A stretch of 50,175 nt of DNA from Nodularia sp. (in: cyanobacteria) (lineage in GTDB: Bacteria > Cyanobacteriota > Cyanobacteriia > Cyanobacteriales > Nostocaceae). This document shows positions 44,663-50,175 of the stretch, piece by piece; the stretch's first letter is position 1, and every line of letters starts with the position of its first letter. The position numbers and the translations under genes are program-made. The stretch covers positions 1-50,175 of the forward strand of contig REBL01000185.1 in NCBI GenBank assembly GCA_007692755.1. Direction: 5' to 3'. Under the pieces are notes generated by a model. It did no database searches. It was not told the origin of the DNA and was given only the letters and a program-made list of their open reading frames with translations.

Positions 44663-45165
44663 TTACTGCTTTACTATATCCTGCGGATGGTAAGCCTTTA
44701 TCAAATTTTCACAAGCAAGTAAGAGAATTTGCGGCAAAAGATGGGTTAAAAATGCATATTCTTCCACCACCATCATGCCTATCAAGTGTTCTGGGATGAT
44801 TTGCTCAATAACTTCTGGTTTTGCTTGGCAATACCAGGCACCATCTGGGTAGACCACCATTATCGGTGTAGAACCACAAACTCGCAAGCAATTGGCTTTA
44901 GTCCTAACGATGCAAAGGGGAAACTGTCTTGGGGCTAATCAAGATTTAACTCTGGAATTTGCCGTTTTTTTTAGTATTCCCAATATCCCAGACTAACTTG
45001 TTTTGCACAGAAGTTAGCAACTGTCTCGTCAGCAAAGATAAAAATGTGTCGCTGCATTTCTGCTAGTCCTAAAGTTTCTACACAATTACTTAAGGCTTGT
45101 TCGTCCAGAGACTGAGTGGTTTTGGGGATTTGACGGCGGCACTGGATCACTGTAATGTTACTCAT
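44663..45165 (-). pseudogene. Broken (2Fe-2S) ferredoxin-domain gene
   Basis: Two pieces of one cyanobacterial thioredoxin-like ferredoxin protein lie in different frames. The 5' piece (45165-44971) ends HIFIFADETVANFCAKQVSLGYWEY then TAA; translation beyond that stop continues plausibly as KKRQIPELNLD before a second stop. The 3' piece resumes in another frame with IVRTKANCLRVCGSTPIMVVYPDGAWY and VIEQIIPEHLIGMMVVEEYAFLTH, the usual C-terminal half with its cysteine pair. One of the two N-terminal cysteines also seems replaced (FIFAD where such proteins have F-C-AD). Two stops, a frameshift and a lost ligand indicate decay rather than a sequencing error. Confidence 0.75.
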
Positions 45166-45300
45166 CGAGCGGCACCCTGATTACAGTTCTATAACAATTT
45201 CCCGGCTTTGCAAATAAATTTAGCGATATAAAAATATTCGTAACTTACCGAGCAAAACCCGACAGATAAAAATATTTGAGTATTAATACTTAAGTAATTG

Positions 45301-45310
45301 GGCGATCGCC
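45301..45310. repeat. HIP1-core palindrome GGCGATCGCC upstream of groES
   Basis: An extended HIP1 octamer 58 bases before the CIRCE element. HIP1 is the abundant cyanobacterial GCGATCGC repeat; no regulatory role is implied by the sequence alone. Confidence 0.6.
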
Positions 45311-45367
45311 TAGTGCGGTAACCCGTACTCAAGTCCTCGTTGCCATTGTCTGCTGATTTTGGGTAGA

Positions 45368-45394
45368 TTAGCACTCAGGAGTTGAGAGTGCTAA
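45368..45394. promoter_or_regulatory. CIRCE operator of groESL
   Basis: TTAGCACTC (45368-45376), nine-base spacer, GAGTGCTAA (45386-45394): a perfect match to the CIRCE consensus bound by the HrcA repressor. It ends 27 bases before the groES ATG, so HrcA binding would block groESL transcription until heat or protein-folding stress titrates HrcA. Confidence 0.97.
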
Positions 45395-45421
45395 CTCTAA
45401 GAGAAAAGAAAATAAATATTT

Positions 45422-45733
45422 ATGGCAGCTGTAACTTTAAGCGTTTCCACAGTTAAACCCCTAGGCGATCGCGTTTTCGTAAAAGTGAGCGCCCCCGAAG
45501 AAAAGACCGCAGGTGGACTGTTTTTACCCGATAATGCTCAGGAAAAACCCCAAGTAGGCGAAGTAGTCGCTCTTGGCCCTGGCAAGCGTAACGATGACGG
45601 TAGCCGTCAAGAATTAGACATCAAAACCGGCGATAAAGTGCTGTACTCCAAGTACGCTGGCACTGACATCAAGCTCGGCACAGAAGAATACGTACTGCTT
45701 TCTGAAAAAGACATCTTAGCAGTCGTCATGTAA
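45422..45733 (+). CDS. groES: Co-chaperonin GroES
   Basis: A 103-residue co-chaperonin. [12 protein letters not shown], the mobile loop [29 protein letters not shown], and the C-terminal [25 protein letters not shown] are standard. It caps the GroEL ring in the cytoplasm. It is transcribed from the CIRCE-controlled promoter with groEL 116 bases downstream; the spacer is filled with repeats. Confidence 0.97.
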   Translation: MAAVTLSVSTVKPLGDRVFVKVSAPEEKTAGGLFLPDNAQEKPQVGEVVALGPGKRNDDGSRQELDIKTGDKVLYSKYAGTDIKLGTEEYVLLSEKDILAVVM

Positions 45734-45806
45734 TGGGGAATAGGGAGTAGGGAGTAGGGAGTGGGGAAGAAAAACGCCCAACGCCCAACACCCAACACCC
45801 AAAGCC
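45734..45806. repeat. GGGAGTA and CCCAACA repeats in the groES-groEL spacer
   Basis: Directly after the groES stop lie GGGGAAT and about three AGGGAGT units (to about 45765), then four ACGCCCAAC/ACACCCAAC units (about 45775-45802). They separate two genes that must stay co-expressed. Confidence 0.8.
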
Positions 45807-45837
45807 TAATTCCAAATCAAATTGACTTACTCCCTGA

Positions 45838-47487
<1,650 letters not shown>

Positions 47488-47515
47488 TACTCTATAGTCA
47501 CATAAATTGAAAAAT

Positions 47516-47547
47516 AGCTGCTTCCTGATGGAGGTGGCTGTTTTTTT
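47516..47547 (+). terminator. Intrinsic terminator of groESL
   Basis: AGCTGCTTCC (47516-47525) pairs, with three G-U wobbles, with GGAGGTGGCT (47530-47539) around a TGAT loop; seven T residues follow at 47541-47547. It starts 29 bases after the groEL stop. Confidence 0.85.
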
Positions 47548-47684
47548 GTGAAAATCGAACCACAGAGGCGCAGAGGGCGCAGAGAGAAGAATTAATAAGG
47601 TTTAACTCAGCAAATTAGAAAATGCTGTAAATTATATAGTATCATCAGTATTTTTTTCTTAAATACTCCAAATAAATCCCTGAA

Positions 47685-48005
47685 ATGACAACTCAAGAAA
47701 AAATACTCAATCAATTACAAGTGCTAGAAACTCTTTCTAAACAAGGAGCTTATAGTGACAAATTTGTTTTGTCTTTGAGAAATATTATTATTGAAGAAAT
47801 TAATAGCATTGAACAACAAAGTCAAGAAATAGAAATTGATTTACAAAGTTTTGAACAAGAATATCAATTATCCTCTGAGCAATTCTATCAACAATTTAAA
47901 GCTGGTGAATTAGGAGACGGAATAGACTTTGTTGAATGGAGTGCTTTTTATCAAATGTGGTATTCATTGCAAGAGCGATTAAACATTCTTAAATCTCAAC
48001 TTTAA
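47685..48005 (+). CDS. Probable antitoxin partner of the TumE-family toxin
   Basis: A 106-residue acidic, helical protein (EKILNQLQVLETLSKQGAYSDKF..., SEQFYQQFKAGELGDGIDFVEWSAFYQMW). The GELGDGIDFVEWSAFYQM region is typical of small antitoxin-like proteins paired with TumE toxins. The toxin gene starts one base after its stop, a tight operon with antitoxin first. Role assigned from pairing, not from a motif of known function. Confidence 0.75.
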   Translation: MTTQEKILNQLQVLETLSKQGAYSDKFVLSLRNIIIEEINSIEQQSQEIEIDLQSFEQEYQLSSEQFYQQFKAGELGDGIDFVEWSAFYQMWYSLQERLNILKSQL

Positions 48006-48006
48006 T

Positions 48007-48396
48007 ATGATTTCTCAGCAATATATTACAGAGATTAAAGCAAAATTAAATAATAATAAACTAATTATCAAGATTGAAATTATTAAAGAAAGAGCTATAC
48101 CAGAACAAGGGTATTTTCGAGCCAGACTAACGTTAAATAACGGAGATTTTTTAGAAGTAGCTGAATTTTTTAAGGTAGAAAACGAACAATGTCTTACTAT
48201 AACTTATCGCTATCAATGGATGAATCCATCTCAAACTCAATTAAAGAAACGTTGGGATAATGTCGAGCATTTTCCTGATTTACCTAACTTTCCCCATCAT
48301 GTTCATGTGGGAGATGAGTTTGTTGTTAAACCCAGTGAGTCGAGGAATATTTTACAAATTCTTACTTTGATTGAAGAAAAAATAAAAAACGGATAG
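48007..48396 (+). CDS. TumE-family (DUF6516) toxin
   Basis: A 129-residue protein. GYFRARLTLNNGDFLEVAEFF, YRYQWMN, and the signature RWDNVEHFPDLPNFPHHVHVGDE identify the TumE family of toxin-antitoxin systems. The conserved histidine-rich FPHHVHV segment is the likely active region; the target is not established from sequence. One base separates it from the upstream partner gene. Confidence 0.83.
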   Translation: MISQQYITEIKAKLNNNKLIIKIEIIKERAIPEQGYFRARLTLNNGDFLEVAEFFKVENEQCLTITYRYQWMNPSQTQLKKRWDNVEHFPDLPNFPHHVHVGDEFVVKPSESRNILQILTLIEEKIKNG

Positions 48397-48444
48397 CTAA
48401 GTTTTGAATATTAATTCATGTAGAGAATAAGCGGAGATATAAAA

Positions 48445-48657
48445 ATGAAGAATGAAATTGATAACTTGTTTAAGGACAAACATATTGTCTTTAATGAGGA
48501 TGATGTTAAATTGTCCACAACTTCTCTAAACATAGCCTTAAAAGCTTATTTTGATACGTATCATTGTGTTAAACAAAATTTTCATGATATCTGTTCTTAT
48601 AATGATAATCCTCAACATGATGACTATGAGGAAAGTTTCAGCTTAATTTTTTATTGA
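48445..48657 (+). CDS. Small hypothetical protein
   Basis: A 70-residue frame beginning MKNEIDNLFKDKHIVFNEDDVKL and rich in Asp, Asn and His. AAGCGGAGAT about 13 bases upstream of the ATG (near 48430) could serve as a ribosome site. I do not recognise the family. It lies between two toxin-antitoxin pairs and may be a truncated gene or a small accessory protein; it could also be spurious. Confidence 0.4.
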   Translation: MKNEIDNLFKDKHIVFNEDDVKLSTTSLNIALKAYFDTYHCVKQNFHDICSYNDNPQHDDYEESFSLIFY

Positions 48658-48700
48658 AAGCATACATAAATAATAAATATTGTAATTAATTGCAGAGAAT

Positions 48701-48925
48701 TTAACCTTCAAGAAAGTCATCGGGTTTAATTCCAGCTTGCTTCAAAATTGATCGTAATGTGCCTTCTGGCATATCACCAGAATGATTAGGAATGGTAGTA
48801 TAAAGATTAGTTTCAGGATTAAACCAGATTTCGTGACTTCCTGCGGCTTGACGATAAAAAATAAAACCAAATTTTTTGATAATTTTAATAATTTCTCGAT
48901 AACTAAACCCAGATAACCTACCCAT
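48701..48925 (-). CDS. HicA-type mRNA interferase toxin
   Basis: A 74-residue double-stranded-RNA-binding-fold protein of the HicA/YcfA family. The start MGRLSGFSYREIIKIIKKFGF, GSHEIW with the catalytic-type His, and PNHSGDMPEGTLRSILKQAGI are characteristic. It cleaves mRNA when free of its antitoxin. The HicB gene lies just upstream (7-base gap), giving the hicB-hicA order. It is complete and probably functional. Confidence 0.9.
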   Translation of the reverse strand: MGRLSGFSYREIIKIIKKFGFIFYRQAAGSHEIWFNPETNLYTTIPNHSGDMPEGTLRSILKQAGIKPDDFLEG

Positions 48926-48932
48926 AAATTTA

Positions 48933-49163
48933 TTAATATCCTACTACTAAAGGATAGTTAAACTGCTCAGTTATAGGTTGCAAATACTCTAATTCTTCAT
49001 CTTGATTTTGCGCTTCTAATAACTTTCTCGCTACATCACGAGCAATTTCTAAAGTTTCTGCAACAGTCCTTCCTTGAGCAACTAACCCTTGCAAATCATC
49101 AGATGTTGCTAAATAAACACCTTCTGGTAATTTTTCAATACGGATGTTTAGTAGTTTTTCCAT
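48933..49163 (-). CDS. HicB-type antitoxin
   Basis: A 76-residue partial-RNase-H-fold antitoxin: IEKLPEGVYLATSDDLQGLVAQGRTVAETLEIARDVARKLLEAQ is the standard HicB core. It lacks a C-terminal DNA-binding domain (ribbon-helix-helix or HTH), so it belongs to the short HicB type and autoregulation may be weak or indirect. It neutralises the HicA encoded directly downstream. Confidence 0.88.
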   Translation of the reverse strand: MEKLLNIRIEKLPEGVYLATSDDLQGLVAQGRTVAETLEIARDVARKLLEAQNQDEELEYLQPITEQFNYPLVVGY

Positions 49164-49267
49164 AGTTTATCAGGTGATAAATTAGTCAATTACCTGAAAT
49201 AATAACATATAAATTTCCTAATTTCAATTTAGTATTTTATGTTGGGGAGTGAGTAAAGGAGAAAAAT

Positions 49268-50080
49268 TTGAGTTACGACAACGCGTGTAAATATTTAGCT
49301 GAACAGTATCCTGCTGATTTTGTGCGTTGGTTGCTGGGGGTAGAAGCACCACAAATTGAAGTATTGAAAACAGAATTAACCCTTGAACCTATTCGTGCTG
49401 ATTCTGTAACCTTTCTGCAAACAGAAAACCAAATTCTACATATTGAATTTCAGACTTTACCTAAATCTAAAACGCCTCTTAATTTCCGAATGCTTGATTA
49501 TTCTGTCAGGTTAAAGCGTCAGTATAAATGTCCTGTAACTCAGGTATTAATATTTTTACAGGAAACTGATAATGAAGTAGCTTTTACTGAAGAATATCGA
49601 GATGATACCACTATTCACAAATTTGATATTGTGCGTCTTTGGGAGCAAGATTCAAAGATATTTTTAGATAATTCCGCATTATTACCGTTAGCAACTTTAA
49701 CCAGAACTGATTCACCTCAAACTTTATTATCCCAAGTAGCTCAAAAAATCGCTACAATTTCAGATAGGGAACAACAACAAAATATTGCAGGTTGTGTAGA
49801 AGTCCTTGCAGGTTTGCGGTTTGAAAAAGATTTGGTTCATCAATTTTTACGGGAGGATATTATGAAAGAATCTGTAATTTATCAAGATATCGTTCAAAAA
49901 GAAGCATTCAAAATGATTAGTCGTCTTTTGAAACGTCGTTTTGGTGATGTCAATGATTCCTTAATGACACAGGTAAGAAATTTATCTGCTGATGATTTAG
50001 AAGATTTAGGCGAAGCATTATTTGATTTTTCCGAAGTTGCTGATTTGGTCGCTTGGTTAGAACAGCAGAATTCAAATTAA
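49268..50080 (+). CDS. Rpn/YhgA-like nuclease-fold protein with DUF4351 tail
   Basis: A 270-residue protein of the Rpn (PD-(D/E)XK transposase-like) group common in cyanobacteria. The N-terminal MSYDNACKYLAEQYPADFVRWLLG is followed by the nuclease core: ADSVTFLQ (Asp) and ILHIEFQT (the E-x-Q variant of the ExK motif). The C-terminal RLLKRRFGDVNDSLMTQVRNLSADDLEDLGEALFDFS is the DUF4351 domain. E. coli Rpn proteins promote DNA recombination and cleavage; the role of these cyanobacterial relatives is unclear. The start is TTG 49268 with AAAGGAG seven bases upstream. Confidence 0.87.
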   Translation: MSYDNACKYLAEQYPADFVRWLLGVEAPQIEVLKTELTLEPIRADSVTFLQTENQILHIEFQTLPKSKTPLNFRMLDYSVRLKRQYKCPVTQVLIFLQETDNEVAFTEEYRDDTTIHKFDIVRLWEQDSKIFLDNSALLPLATLTRTDSPQTLLSQVAQKIATISDREQQQNIAGCVEVLAGLRFEKDLVHQFLREDIMKESVIYQDIVQKEAFKMISRLLKRRFGDVNDSLMTQVRNLSADDLEDLGEALFDFSEVADLVAWLEQQNSN

Positions 50081-50114
50081 TACCAATTTTGTATGAAGAT
50101 GCACAGAATTAAAA

Positions 50115-50155
50115 AAAAACGAACCGCCAAGCACGCCAAGCACGCCAAGAATTTC
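50115..50155. repeat. GAACCGCCAAG/CACGCCAAG repeats at the window edge
   Basis: GAACCGCCAAG followed by three AGCACGCCAAG-type units. GAACCGCCAAGTCGC also occurs near 37010-37024, so this is a dispersed repeat family. Confidence 0.7.
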
Positions 50156-50175
50156 AGGTAAGTCATTTAGTGCAG

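Overview
The window is chromosomal DNA of a filamentous, probably heterocyst-forming cyanobacterium of the Nostoc/Anabaena type. The evidence is a phycobilisome core gene (apcD), many HIP1 octamers (GCGATCGC), heptameric short tandem repeats such as GGGAGCA, GTAGGGA and CAATGAC between genes, and several protein families confined to cyanobacteria (Ebo proteins, DUF3038/DUF4335, an FHA-fused penicillin-binding protein). No rRNA, tRNA, CRISPR array or complete insertion sequence was found.

Positions 84-19520 hold one long co-oriented gene cluster: eboA, eboB, eboC, a GT4 glycosyltransferase, tyrA, a cytoplasmic DsbA/FrnE-type oxidoreductase, eboD (aroB-like), eboE, eboF, a fused trpE-trpG, trpC, a quinone-oxidoreductase-like MDR gene, trpA, trpB, trpD and a DAHP synthase. 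It ends in a strong intrinsic terminator at 19542-19580. From published work on Nostoc punctiforme, this looks like the aromatic-precursor supply part of the scytonemin (UV sunscreen) locus fused with the ebo metabolite-traffic cluster. The enzymes would raise the supply of tryptophan and of 4-hydroxyphenylpyruvate (via prephenate), and the Ebo proteins would handle export of the monomer to the periplasm. The core genes scyA-F and trpF are not in the window; they may lie left of position 1.

Positions 19600-28200 begin with a gene-less IS200/IS605-like relic. Then come a glycine/serine/aspartate-rich duplicated protein of unknown function, bioY-lspA (biotin uptake, lipoprotein signal peptidase), a small secreted protein, an FHA-domain class A penicillin-binding protein, and a translationally coupled DUF3038-DUF4335 pair.

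Positions 28600-47500 are mostly housekeeping: apt, an orphan peptide/nickel-type ABC permease, a DUF29 protein, purL-purF, apcD, an rlmD-type RNA methyltransferase, an RsbW-like kinase, asnS, an antitoxin/PIN toxin pair, a NarL-type response regulator, a broken 2Fe-2S ferredoxin-like gene, and groES-groEL behind a perfect CIRCE operator. The standout is purL: it is interrupted by an in-frame 480-residue intein with a two-motif LAGLIDADG endonuclease.

Positions 47600-50175 form a small defence/toxin island: a TumE-type pair, HicB-HicA, and an Rpn/DUF4351 nuclease-like protein. The best candidates for under-described biology are the PurL intein, the ebo cluster split by scytonemin-type genes, the palindromic repeat inside trpD, interleaved inverted repeats between apcD and purL, and the duplicated Gly-rich protein.
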